Part shown: positions 8,497 to 16,224 of the stretch, one piece after another | Layout of the letters: each line of letters opens with the position of its first letter | How positions within the stretch are numbered: the stretch's first letter is position 1 | Assembly (NCBI RefSeq): GCF_002005165.1 | Contig: NZ_CP019699.1 | Coordinates: forward strand, 1,798,001 to 1,862,000 | Reading direction: 5' to 3' | Length of the DNA: 64,000 nucleotides | Source of the DNA: Novibacillus thermophilus | GTDB taxonomy: Bacteria; Bacillota; Bacilli; Thermoactinomycetales; Novibacillaceae | Program-made: the position numbers and the translations under genes | The notes under the pieces: generated by a model | The model's database searches: none | What the model was told of the DNA's origin: nothing | What the model saw: the letters and a program-made list of their open reading frames with translations, nothing else

Positions 8497-9033
8497 GTGG
8501 ACCGGTCTTTAACGTTTGATCGCCTTTACGAAGCGTACTACAACGATGTGTATCAGTACGTCTTCTACAGTGTGAGTCACCGTGCGCAAGCAGAGGATCT
8601 CACGCAAGAAGTGTTTATTCGCGCTTTGCTTGCCTACGATCGATTTCGCGGCGAGTCCACGGAAAAAACGTGGCTGTTCGCGATCGCTAGACGGGCTGTG
8701 ATCGACTGGTATCGCAAGAAGAGGAAGGAAGTGCTGTTTGACTTTACCGCCTGGAAACAGCTCCCGTCACATGAGGCCCTTCCTGACGAACTCGCCGAAG
8801 CGAAAGATGACACGGTCGCGTTGTACAAAGGTATTCGCAAACTGAAACCGAACTATCGCGACGTGATTATCTTACGGTCGATACAAGATCTGTCGATCAA
8901 AGAAACCGCGGACATTATGGGGTGGAGTGTGACAAAAGTAAAGGTGACCCACCACCGTGCCATCAAAAAACTAAAGGAGATAGTGGGTCCCGAATTTTCT
9001 GCTTACACCGACCAAGAGGTGAGATCTCCGTGA
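8497..9033 (+). CDS. ECF RNA polymerase sigma factor (SigX-like)
   Basis: The 178-residue protein has sigma region 2 (FDRLYEAYYNDVYQYVF, AEDLTQEVFIRALLAYDRF, KTWLFAIARRAVIDWYR) and region 4 (LKPNYRDVIILRSIQDLSIKETADIMGWSVTKVKVTHHRAIKKL). It lacks regions 1 and 3, as ECF factors do. The GTG at 8497 is the probable start. The stop overlaps the start of a membrane-anchored anti-sigma candidate (GTGA), which shows translational coupling. The ECF-type promoter at 8424-8449 points to autoregulation. By analogy with SigX the regulon would concern the cell envelope; the signal is unknown. Confidence 0.92.
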   Translation: MDRSLTFDRLYEAYYNDVYQYVFYSVSHRAQAEDLTQEVFIRALLAYDRFRGESTEKTWLFAIARRAVIDWYRKKRKEVLFDFTAWKQLPSHEALPDELAEAKDDTVALYKGIRKLKPNYRDVIILRSIQDLSIKETADIMGWSVTKVKVTHHRAIKKLKEIVGPEFSAYTDQEVRSP

Positions 9034-10073
9034 ATGATGACAAAGTTTTGCACGAGAAACTCAAAAACATGCCCCACATCAAACCTGTAATGAGCCGCGA
9101 TGCAGTGCGCCAACACGTCCTGGCCGAAGTAGAAAAACGAGAGCGTCAGCGTCAGTCGCGCAAGCTGCGAAAGTTTCTGCTTCCAACGGCGTTTGCCGGT
9201 GCCGTCGCCGTATTCGTCTTCGCCATTTTGTCTCCGTGGATCATGCAAAAAGTTGGAAACAGCGGGGATGACGTCGGAAGTGGTGAACAGAAATTTAGTA
9301 CGATGAGTGGTCAAACTTCTGAAGAAAAAAGTGTACCAGATCCGAACAGGGAGACGGCTGCCTCATCTTTCGATCGTCAAGAGTCAACTGAAGGGAACAG
9401 CGACTCCAGTCCAGCACGAGGAGATGAGGGGAAAGGCGAGCAGACGTCAGAACAGCCCACCTCCGACAACGCCAGAGATAACAGGGAAGTTCCGATGACC
9501 ACAGCTCAAACGGTCGCCATCGAACCCAAAGGTCAAGTGTTCAGGGAGATTCAAATTGAAGGGATGAGGGAAGAAGCTCTCTTCGACCGCTACGTGTTGC
9601 ACCCGTATAAGTTACAAGTCCTTATTCCGGTCATGTCCAATGGGGAAAAGTGGTTTGCCGAGCCGCAAATTGACGAGGGGGTCGGCCAATCTGTCGTCTT
9701 TGAAAGCAATGTCGAGACGACAGAAGGAGGAGAGTTGCTCATCAGCAGCGTGACGGTCACAGTCCATGACGATCAGTCGGTGGCCGCCGTAAAAGAAGCG
9801 GCCTTCGCCACTGAAAGGGAAAATGCAAAAGAGCTCGGGTATTCCGTCGACTCCCAAGAGGAACAGTTGCCGAACGGCGAACGCGTCATGTTTTTCCAAA
9901 CCCTTGAAAATGAAGACGGAAGGTCGTACACTTATGTTCGTGAGACGTTCATCAGTGAGCAGAACAATCGAGTCTTTACGTTCCACATCGGGAGAAATGC
10001 TCGTACGAATGAGGGGTGGGACCCACGGTTGACGGACGTTGTCTACCCTGAAATGAAAATTGTCGACGAGTAG
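9030..10073 (+). CDS. Membrane-anchored anti-sigma factor (RsiX-like)
   Basis: The 347-residue protein starts at GTG 9030, overlapping the sigma stop, with AGAGGTGAG upstream. An in-frame start at 8922 would lie inside the sigma gene and is rejected. The cytoplasmic part is short and charged (EVEKREQRQ-like, about residues 1-50). One membrane helix follows (LLPTAFAGAVAVFVFAILSPW, about 52-72). A Ser/Glu-rich low-complexity linker (about 80-155) leads to an extracytoplasmic domain of roughly 190 residues. Gene order and topology fit an anti-sigma factor holding the ECF factor at the membrane and sensing outside. No zinc anti-sigma HxxxCxxC motif is present, as in RsiX. Confidence 0.75.
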   Translation: MNDDKVLHEKLKNMPHIKPVMSRDAVRQHVLAEVEKRERQRQSRKLRKFLLPTAFAGAVAVFVFAILSPWIMQKVGNSGDDVGSGEQKFSTMSGQTSEEKSVPDPNRETAASSFDRQESTEGNSDSSPARGDEGKGEQTSEQPTSDNARDNREVPMTTAQTVAIEPKGQVFREIQIEGMREEALFDRYVLHPYKLQVLIPVMSNGEKWFAEPQIDEGVGQSVVFESNVETTEGGELLISSVTVTVHDDQSVAAVKEAAFATERENAKELGYSVDSQEEQLPNGERVMFFQTLENEDGRSYTYVRETFISEQNNRVFTFHIGRNARTNEGWDPRLTDVVYPEMKIVDE

Positions 10074-10221
10074 CCCCTACTGGCGCCAAAGGCCAGGCAG
10101 TCTGTTTGATACTTTATCAACATGATCATATAATAAGTTTATGTATTCGGACTGATAGTGTGTGTCAGTTGGATCATACTAAAGCTGACACTCTCGTTTT
10201 ATAGTCTGAATGGAGTGATGC

Positions 10222-10485
10222 GTGATACGACCTCTTGTCGAGTTTTGCGTCAACAATTTGACTCCGGAAGTTAAGCAAGTCAAAGAAGACCTGGAGCATG
10301 ACGACGATATAGACGTCGTGGAATACGACTGCCTGGGTCATTGCAGTGAATGTTACGTCCGTCCGTACGCCCTGTTGGATGGCGATTTTATCGCAGCTGA
10401 CTCGGGACCGGAGCTTTTAAAAGCCATTCGGGAAGCGATTGACAAACAACAAGAATGGTGGGATGAACTGGATCGCCTGTTGTAG
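10222..10485 (+). CDS. yuzB: YuzB-family (DUF1450) small protein
   Basis: The 87-residue protein has the DUF1450 pattern: PLVEFCVNNLTPEV near the start and a Cys cluster in YDCLGHCSECYVRPYALLDG. The cysteine pattern suggests a thiol or metal-binding role, but no activity is established as far as I know. It starts at GTG 10222 behind GGAGTGATGC. The 148-bp gap upstream holds an imperfect hairpin (about 10157-10203) that could end the sigma operon. Confidence 0.82.
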   Translation: MIRPLVEFCVNNLTPEVKQVKEDLEHDDDIDVVEYDCLGHCSECYVRPYALLDGDFIAADSGPELLKAIREAIDKQQEWWDELDRLL

Positions 10486-10496
10486 GCGATTTTTAT

Positions 10497-10526
10497 TTGA
10501 AACTATTGACAATGATCCGGTATAAT
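10497..10526 (+). promoter_or_regulatory. SigA-type promoter for the Spo0E-like gene
   Basis: TTGAAA (10497-10502) and TATAAT (10521-10526) are separated by 18 bases, 31 bp before the probable TTG start. A TTGACA at 10506 lies too close to the -10 to be its partner. Confidence 0.55.
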
Positions 10527-10557
10527 GTGAAGGAATGTGTTTTTTGGGGGTACCGTT

Positions 10558-10797
10558 TTGAAAGAGTTGGAAAAAGAAATTGAACATTTGCGCGAAAAAT
10601 TGATGACGTCAGCGATGGAATGGGGGATGGACCACCCGGACGTCATCGCGTTGAGTAGGTGTTTGGACGAATTGCTTTTGGAGTGGCACAGGCAGAACGG
10701 CGACGTCGTGATGGATCCCTTCGCGGAGAGAGTGTATCGCATGAAACCGTTACACTCTGGTGTATGTGAAACGGCGTTCAGCGTTTTGCCAGTGTAA
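10558..10797 (+). CDS. Spo0E-like aspartyl-phosphate phosphatase
   Basis: The protein has about 79 residues from TTG 10558, placed 7 bases after GGGGG; a GTG at 10537 would add seven residues. It carries the Spo0E-family signature ALSRCLDELLLEW (SRxLDxLL) after a predicted first helix (LEKEIEHLREKL). These small helical proteins dephosphorylate Spo0A-P and delay sporulation. The C-terminal tail (DPFAERVYRMKPL and onwards) is longer than in the shortest members. The presence of this gene supports a spore-forming host. Confidence 0.8.
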   Translation: MKELEKEIEHLREKLMTSAMEWGMDHPDVIALSRCLDELLLEWHRQNGDVVMDPFAERVYRMKPLHSGVCETAFSVLPV

Positions 10798-10886
10798 CAG
10801 TGCAGACGACGAAGCTTGAGAATCGATTGCCTTCCTTGTATACTGTGGAATACAGGCAATATGACACACGTCGGGAGGGAAGCTCT

Positions 10887-11243
10887 GTGGTTCACATATC
10901 TGATGCAGCCGGTCACAAGATAAAAGAGATGATGGCCCAGGAAGAACATGCCGATGCCCTGTATTTGCGCCTGCAAGTCAAACCCGGTGGATGTACCGGC
11001 TTTACGTACGGGATGGGATTTGATAAAGAAAAGCACGAGGATGACCGTCTGTTTGAAGAAAAAGGGATTTCCGTTCTCGTAGATGAAGAAAGCATCCCTC
11101 TTATCAACGGCTTGGAAATTGACTACAAAGAATCGATGATGGGTGGGGGGTTCACCCTCAACAACCCGAATGCTATTGCGACGTGCGGTTGCGGGACGTC
11201 GTTTCGCACTGCGACGAAAGCTGGAAAACCCGAGAAGTGCTAA
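10887..11243 (+). CDS. yutM: IscA/HesB-family iron-sulfur protein (YutM-like)
   Basis: The 118-residue protein runs from GTG 10887 behind CGGGAGGGA. It has the A-type carrier pattern: ISDAAGHKIKEMM at the N-terminus, LRLQVKPGGCTGFTYGMGF with the first cysteine, and the C-terminal pair in TCGCGTSF. These three cysteines bind an Fe-S cluster for delivery to apo-proteins. An upstream in-frame extension to 10800 lacks family similarity and was not used. Proximity to yuzB follows the Bacillus arrangement. Confidence 0.88.
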   Translation: MVHISDAAGHKIKEMMAQEEHADALYLRLQVKPGGCTGFTYGMGFDKEKHEDDRLFEEKGISVLVDEESIPLINGLEIDYKESMMGGGFTLNNPNAIATCGCGTSFRTATKAGKPEKC

Positions 11244-11260
11244 ACTGTTAAGACAGAAAG

Positions 11261-11302
11261 AACCTCTTGGCGTACGAATCGCGTACGACGAGAGGTTTTT
11301 TC
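11261..11302. terminator. Bidirectional terminator between convergent genes
   Basis: AACCTCT at the 5' side pairs with AGAGGTT before TTTTTT, with an inner GTACG pairing. It lies between the IscA-like gene and the convergent zinc-ribbon gene. Confidence 0.75.
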
Positions 11303-11308
11303 AATGTT

Positions 11309-11569
11309 TCACGGTCCTCCCAACTCTTCTTCCTCTACGCCGTGTACAGTTTCGCGCCCGCACCGCGTGCAGACAAACAGGTGCATGCACACATTTTGCT
11401 CTAGATCTACATATCCGTTTGTCATTCTTACGTCGTCGATTTCCCGGTAAGGGCTGTAGTCGTCAAACGTATCCTCTAGTCGCCCTGTGTCCGCCATTTT
11501 GTCACCACAAGCAGGACACAAACTTTCCACTTCGCGCAATCCGTTGCAGACTGGACAGCCGAATGCCAT
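11309..11569 (-). CDS. Small zinc-ribbon protein, function unknown
   Basis: The 86-residue protein starts at ATG 11569 with AGGAGAG upstream. It has three CxxC-type pairs: CPVC and CPAC near the N-terminus, and CTRC near the C-terminus. This suggests two zinc-binding knuckles. It is acidic in the middle (LEDTFDDYSPYREIDDVRM). I do not recognise a named family. It follows the two-helix membrane protein by one base, so the two are probably translated together. Confidence 0.7.
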   Translation of the reverse strand: MAFGCPVCNGLREVESLCPACGDKMADTGRLEDTFDDYSPYREIDDVRMTNGYVDLEQNVCMHLFVCTRCGRETVHGVEEEELGGP

Positions 11570-11570
11570 G

Positions 11571-11774
11571 TCAGTCTCTCCTGTTGAGCCAATTTGGGTA
11601 GACGACATACATCAGCAAGATGAGAAAGGCCAACACCGCTACGGCTACACCGTAAAAAAGGCTGTCGCCGTCGAGCCACGTCCCGACAACTAACAGCGCC
11701 GGAATCCCAACAGTGAGTAGCATGAGCAAAGCATTGTAACTGCGCGCCTTCGCTAAACGTCTTGCTCGCGTCAC
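11571..11774 (-). CDS. Small two-helix membrane protein
   Basis: The 67-residue protein starts at GTG 11774, about nine bases after AAGGAGG; the ATG at 11801 lies upstream of that site and is less likely. A basic N-terminus (RARRLAKARSYN) precedes two membrane helices (ALLMLLTVGIPALLVVGTWL and GVAVAVLAFLILLMYVVY). No family is recognised. It lies downstream of the ferredoxin-NADP reductase gene and upstream of the zinc-ribbon gene, on the same strand. Confidence 0.65.
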   Translation of the reverse strand: MTRARRLAKARSYNALLMLLTVGIPALLVVGTWLDGDSLFYGVAVAVLAFLILLMYVVYPNWLNRRD

Positions 11775-11835
11775 TTTGACCCGCCTCCTTGTGAGTAGCA
11801 TGTCTCAAAACGAGAGACACTACTCACGGGACAGA

Positions 11836-12843
11836 TCAAAAACTCATGTTGGAACTGTGGGCGGGTTGTAACTTCGCATCCGGATCGATGTACTGTTTGG
11901 CATTGTTGATCGCAGTCGGGGCTTCACCAAATCCGGTTGCGATGAGTTTAACTTTTCCAGGATACGTCGCAATGTCACCGGCTGCGTAAATACCCGGGAT
12001 GTTCGTCTCCATTTTGGAGTTCACCACGATCGATCCTTTCTCAATCTCCAGCCCCCATTCGGTAATGGGACCGAGGGAGGAGACGAACCCAAAGTTGACG
12101 ATAAGGGCATCGATTTCGTGCTCGCTCGTTTCCTTCGTTTTTTTATCGATTAACGTCACTTGTTCGATTTTACCCTCTCCTCGAACGGCCGCAATTTCTT
12201 TAGGTGTCAGTACGTTGACACTCGATTTGCGCAAACTTTCGACGCTGTGTTCGTGGGCGCGAAATTCGTTGCGTCTGTGGACGAGGGTGACGTCGTGGGC
12301 AATCGGTTCGAGCATGAGGGCCCAGTCAACGGCTGAGTCTCCCCCGCCTGCAACCATCACCCGTTGCCCTTGGAATGACTGTAAATCGCTGACGAAGTAG
12401 TGTAAGTTCGTCTTTTCGTACTTTTCGACGCCGGAAAGTTTGAGTTTTCGCGGTTCAAATGCGCCCACACCGGCTGTAATCAAGATCGTTTTCGAGAAGT
12501 GGCGCCCTTTTTGTGTTGTAATCGTAAAGTGGTCGCCATGCCGTTCTACATTCAGTACCCGTTCGTTTAAGCAAATGGTCGGATCGAAGTGCTTGGCCTG
12601 CTCGATTAAATTGTCCACTAACTCCTGTGCGCGAACTTTCGGAAAGCCAGCGACGTCGTATATATACTTTTCGGGATAAAGGGCCGCAAGTTGACCGCCG
12701 AGCTGAGGCATACTTTCTAAAATTTTTACTGATGCTTTTCGCATTCCACCGTAAAATGCAGCAAATATTCCCGTCGGCCCGCCTCCGACAATCGTGATGT
12801 CGTATACTTTTTCGTCTTCTTCACGAAAAGCGCCGTCAGACAT
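11836..12843 (-). CDS. yumC: Ferredoxin--NADP+ reductase, type 2
   Basis: The 335-residue flavoprotein is of the thioredoxin-reductase-like class. It has an FAD motif ([20 protein letters not shown]), an NADPH motif ([19 protein letters not shown], then [11 protein letters not shown]) and the C-terminal FAD block [32 protein letters not shown]. The CxxC redox pair of true thioredoxin reductases is absent, which is the hallmark of YumC-type FNRs. It moves electrons between NADPH and ferredoxin or flavodoxin. It is divergent from the NDH-2 gene, matching the yumC/yumB order in Bacillus. Confidence 0.92.
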   Translation of the reverse strand: MSDGAFREEDEKVYDITIVGGGPTGIFAAFYGGMRKASVKILESMPQLGGQLAALYPEKYIYDVAGFPKVRAQELVDNLIEQAKHFDPTICLNERVLNVERHGDHFTITTQKGRHFSKTILITAGVGAFEPRKLKLSGVEKYEKTNLHYFVSDLQSFQGQRVMVAGGGDSAVDWALMLEPIAHDVTLVHRRNEFRAHEHSVESLRKSSVNVLTPKEIAAVRGEGKIEQVTLIDKKTKETSEHEIDALIVNFGFVSSLGPITEWGLEIEKGSIVVNSKMETNIPGIYAAGDIATYPGKVKLIATGFGEAPTAINNAKQYIDPDAKLQPAHSSNMSF

Positions 12844-13063
12844 CGTCTGTACACCTCCAAAAAAACAAAAGACCTGTCGTCATTCACAACCTTCATTATA
12901 CTGGGAACAGCTGGTGATTGAAAGGGCTTTGAAGGTGAAAGGCGTGAACATAACGTGACGGAAAAGGGTGTCGTAAATTTGAAGATATTGTTGAAAAAAA
13001 ATTGTGAACGATTTATCATGTAGATGGTCCCATTAATGAAGTATGATTACCATTATAGCATTG

Positions 13064-13083
13064 TTTGTGAGAAATTACACAGA
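13064..13083. promoter_or_regulatory. Possible Rex (NADH sensor) operator
   Basis: TTTGTGA followed by TACACAGA forms an imperfect inverted repeat like the Rex site (TTGTGAA-N4-TTCACAA). A second half-match (TTGTGAACGATTTATCA) lies near 12999. Rex control of ndh is known in Bacillus. The match here is imperfect, so this is tentative. Confidence 0.3.
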
Positions 13084-13101
13084 ATTGGGGAAGTGATTAG
13101 C

Positions 13102-14301
13102 ATGGGTGAGTTGAAGAAAGTTCTCATATTAGGCGCCGGTTATGGAGGAATCGTCACCGCCGTTCACTTGCAAAAACAGCTCGGACTGAATGAAGCAGAC
13201 GTGACCCTCGTCAACAACAACGATTACCATTATCTCACGACGCAGCTTCATGAACCGGCTGCTGGCACACTGCATCACGACAAAACGCGGGTCTCAATTG
13301 ATTCATTAATCGACTCAAATAAAATTCGATTTGTCCAAGGTCACGTGACCGCGATTCGCCCCGACGAACAACGGGTGAGTTTAGAAAACCGGGAGGACGA
13401 ATTAGAATACGACTACTTAGTGATCGGCTTGGGCAGCGCCCCTGCCACTTTCGGAATCAAAGGGCTGCTCGAACATTCAATGGGCATTCGGAATATCGAC
13501 AGCGTGCGCATGATTCGCCAACACATCGAGTACATGTTTTCCCGTTACCGCAACGAACCCGAGCGCGAGGACTATCTCACTGTTGTCGTCGGAGGTGCCG
13601 GCTTTACCGGAATCGAGTTTGTCGGCGAGTTGGCGGATCGCATCCCTCAGCTGTGCAAGGAATACGACATCCCCCGGGAAAAAGTTCGGCTCGTCAATAT
13701 TGAAGCTGCTCCGTCTGCTTTGCCTGGTTTTGATAAGGAACTCGTCGACTACGCTGTGTCCACTTTGGAGAAAAAAGGTGTAGAATTCTTAATCGGAACA
13801 CCAATTAAAGAATGTCATGAAAATGGAGTGATCGTAGGAGACGGTGAAGAAATAAAAGCTGCTACCGTTATTTGGACAGGGGGTGTGACCGGGAACCCCT
13901 TGGTGGAAGAAGCCGGTTTTGAAGTTCAGCGCGGGCGCGTCCCTGTCGATGAGTATTTGCGAGCGCCGAACTACGACAACGTGTTTGTCATTGGCGATTC
14001 GTCCCTCATGTTTAACGACGAAGGGCGCCCTTACCCGCCGACGGCTCAAATGGCGACCCAACAAGGCCAACACTTGGCTCGAAACCTAGTGGCACTCATA
14101 AGGGATGGACAGTTGACCCCGTTTAAATTTGAAACAAAAGGAACGGTCGCTTCACTTGGAAAAGGGGAAGCGATCGGTATTGTCGGAAAACGCAAATTGT
14201 ACGGTTGGACAGCGGCTCAAATGAAAAAGTTGATCGATTTACGATACTTGTTTATAATTGGCGGATTACCTCTTGTCTTGAGAAAAGGGAAATTTTTCTA
14301 A
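13102..14301 (+). CDS. ndh: Type II NADH dehydrogenase (NDH-2)
   Basis: The 399-residue protein runs from ATG 13102; an in-frame extension to 13024 has no family similarity. The FAD-binding motif is VLILGAGYGGIVTAVHL and the NADH-binding motif VVVGGAGFTGIEFVGEL. The quinone-site region YPPTAQMATQQGQHLARNL and FVIGDSS are also clear. It oxidises NADH and reduces menaquinone at the inner face of the membrane without pumping protons. The C-terminus (LRYLFIIGGLPLVLRKGKFF) is amphipathic, as expected for membrane attachment. It corresponds to yumB by position. Confidence 0.92.
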   Translation: MGELKKVLILGAGYGGIVTAVHLQKQLGLNEADVTLVNNNDYHYLTTQLHEPAAGTLHHDKTRVSIDSLIDSNKIRFVQGHVTAIRPDEQRVSLENREDELEYDYLVIGLGSAPATFGIKGLLEHSMGIRNIDSVRMIRQHIEYMFSRYRNEPEREDYLTVVVGGAGFTGIEFVGELADRIPQLCKEYDIPREKVRLVNIEAAPSALPGFDKELVDYAVSTLEKKGVEFLIGTPIKECHENGVIVGDGEEIKAATVIWTGGVTGNPLVEEAGFEVQRGRVPVDEYLRAPNYDNVFVIGDSSLMFNDEGRPYPPTAQMATQQGQHLARNLVALIRDGQLTPFKFETKGTVASLGKGEAIGIVGKRKLYGWTAAQMKKLIDLRYLFIIGGLPLVLRKGKFF

Positions 14302-14322
14302 CCGTGTCCGCTGTCGATTTTA

Positions 14323-14354
14323 CAGCCGATTCCGAAAGGGAATCGGCGATATTT
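14323..14354 (+). terminator. Terminator after ndh
   Basis: GCCGATTCC pairs with GGAATCGGC around a GAAA-containing loop and is followed by a T-rich run. Confidence 0.75.
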
Positions 14355-14425
14355 TTGTTGGACGGTGGATTCGTACACGTTTTTTCTATACACTTTAGTA
14401 GTAAACAGAGGAGTGAGGTATTGAT

Positions 14426-14689
14426 ATGGAAGTGAATATATACCAATTCATCGTGTCTATCCCGCTCTTTTTAGTGCTCGCTTTCGGCTTGGGCTTCATC
14501 ATAAACATGATTGTTAAAACGACATGGGCACCGTCATACGTCTACATCCTCTTGGTTGCCTTTTTTGTGTACCGTTCGGGTGGAATGAACGGCCTGGACG
14601 CTGTCATCCTCCTAACCGGTTTAGTCGGCGTCATCCTGAGTGGAATCGTGATACGCACATTGCGAAAAAAGGGCTACCGCATGTTTTAA
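14426..14689 (+). CDS. yuiB: YuiB-like small membrane protein
   Basis: The 87-residue hydrophobic protein has about three membrane helices (IVSIPLFLVLAFGLGFIINMI, YVYILLVAFFVYRSGG, VILLTGLVGVILSGIVI). The start is ATG 14426 behind GAGTGAGG. Position between ndh and the 3D-domain gene is as in Bacillus (yuiB, yuiC, yuiD). The assignment rests mainly on synteny and size; no function is known to me. Confidence 0.65.
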   Translation: MEVNIYQFIVSIPLFLVLAFGLGFIINMIVKTTWAPSYVYILLVAFFVYRSGGMNGLDAVILLTGLVGVILSGIVIRTLRKKGYRMF

Positions 14690-14720
14690 AGCTGACCGTC
14701 AGAGAAAGGTCAGCTTTTTT
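14688..14720 (+). terminator. Terminator after yuiB-like gene
   Basis: AAAGCTGACC pairs with GGTCAGCTTT and runs into TTTTTT. Confidence 0.85.
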
Positions 14721-14852
14721 GCATAATGAGAGCAGTCTTTGCAGATCATATACTGCGGTTTACTGAACATTGTGCGTTTTGACAGGACAAAGCTGGTCTT
14801 GTTACGATGACGCAGTGTGGTCTGACACACGTCGTTGTGGAGGAGGGGGATT

Positions 14853-15596
14853 ATGACAAACAGGTCACAAAGAAAGAAGGCGGCGATTTTGTTAGTGTTG
14901 GGGATGTCATCCTTCGCCGCCATGGGGGCCGCGTTGACGTCCCATGCAGACGATCTGGGAGACGATGGAGCTTCTTCACGTTCAGATGAACCGAGACCGG
15001 AAAATAACACATTAGATTCGTCTGTAGATTCGTTCATGATGAGAAAAATTTCAACGATCAGGCGGGATCCCGATAAGAAAACCGGTGTTCAACTGGCCTC
15101 AAGGGGCGGTGGAAAAGCTTTGACCAATCAGGGGAAAGGAGCGGAAGAAGTCGAAACATTTTCGGCTAGACGTGCTCTGCACCCCATCGACGATTTAACG
15201 CGTTACGAGGCGGTACACGTTTTGGCGACAGGATACACGGCCGGCGTCGAATCGACGGGGAAGACGGAATCGCATCCGGCTTACGGGATCACAAAATCGG
15301 GGATCAAAGTCCACCGTGGTGTGTATTCGACTGTGGCCGCTGACCCTGACGTCTTCCCCATGGGCACCATTCTCTACATTCCCGGCTACGGTTACGGTGT
15401 CGTCGCCGACACGGGAGCCGCGATCAAAGGGAACCGGCTGGATCTGTATTTCGACTCAGTGGATGAGGTGTACAATGAATGGGGGAAGCGACAGCTCGAC
15501 GTATACGTGATACAGAAAGGTGATGGAACGCTCACGAAAGAACAGTTTGAGTATTACAACCGGGTAGCGGAGGCCAACGGTTTAGCGAAGCCGTAA
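14853..15596 (+). CDS. yuiC: 3D-domain protein, probable lytic transglycosylase (YuiC-like)
   Basis: The 247-residue protein runs from ATG 14853 behind GGAGGAGGGGG. An N-terminal signal/anchor ([23 protein letters not shown]) is followed by a polar linker. The C-terminal 3D domain (about 125-235) shows [32 protein letters not shown] and the three aspartates in VVADTG and RLDLYFDS. 3D domains share the MltA/RpfB-type fold and cleave peptidoglycan glycan strands; YuiC of Bacillus is a known example. It acts outside the membrane. Confidence 0.85.
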   Translation: MTNRSQRKKAAILLVLGMSSFAAMGAALTSHADDLGDDGASSRSDEPRPENNTLDSSVDSFMMRKISTIRRDPDKKTGVQLASRGGGKALTNQGKGAEEVETFSARRALHPIDDLTRYEAVHVLATGYTAGVESTGKTESHPAYGITKSGIKVHRGVYSTVAADPDVFPMGTILYIPGYGYGVVADTGAAIKGNRLDLYFDSVDEVYNEWGKRQLDVYVIQKGDGTLTKEQFEYYNRVAEANGLAKP

Positions 15597-15619
15597 CAAG
15601 GCGGTCCACAATGCCTTCG

Positions 15620-16102
15620 TCAGCCAAAAATAAAGAGTGTGCCTAACGCGACAAAAATGCCGAACCAGGCGCCGACGAATACTTCAATCGGCTGATGCCC
15701 CAGCAGTTCTTTCAGGCGTGTCCGGTTTTCGATGGGAGTGCGGTTTTTCATCGTTTTGAGGCTCTCCACCACTTCGTTAAAATCGTGTACGAGCTGGTTG
15801 AGAACGACGGCTTGCATTCCCGCCTGCCGCCGGACACCGGTCGCATCGTACATGACGATGATGCCGAAGACGACACAGATGGCAAAAAGGTGCGAATCAA
15901 AGCCGTCTGAAATGCCGATACTCGTAGCCAACGCGGTCACTGCCGCGGAATGGGAGCTCGGCATTCCGCCGGTGCTGAACAGCAACTCCCATTTCCAGCG
16001 GCGGTGAAAGGCGTAAAACAGAGGAATTTTCATCAATTGTGCGGCCCCGATGGCAATCAGCGCTGACCAGAGGGGATAATTGATAAGGTGACTTGTCCAC
16101 AA
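15620..16102 (-). CDS. yuiD: YuiD-like (DUF212) membrane protein
   Basis: About 160 residues from TTG 16102, placed just after AAAGGGTGG; this gives the usual family length, whereas the longest frame (to 16228) adds 42 unlike residues. It has the acid phosphatase/vanadium haloperoxidase-like signature STGGMPSSHSAAVTALATS, then MYDATGVRRQAGMQA and KELLGHQPIEVF. Four or five membrane helices are predicted. The substrate of DUF212 proteins is not established; the fold suggests a lipid phosphate. Convergent with the YuiC gene. Confidence 0.82.
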   Translation of the reverse strand: MWTSHLINYPLWSALIAIGAAQLMKIPLFYAFHRRWKWELLFSTGGMPSSHSAAVTALATSIGISDGFDSHLFAICVVFGIIVMYDATGVRRQAGMQAVVLNQLVHDFNEVVESLKTMKNRTPIENRTRLKELLGHQPIEVFVGAWFGIFVALGTLFIFG

Positions 16103-16224
16103 ACGGGACCACCCTTTCCAGTGTTTCGTCCTCTTATATGATAAGCGAACTCTCATGAACTTACCATAAGAATTTTTCATCCGGGAGACAGAGCACTGCG
16201 TTGCGTGGATCTGTCTCTCGTCAG

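Noticed and set aside
10506-10526. TTGACA and TATAAT as one promoter before the Spo0E-like gene
   Set aside because: The spacing is only nine bases. The TTGAAA at 10497 with an 18-base spacer was used instead.
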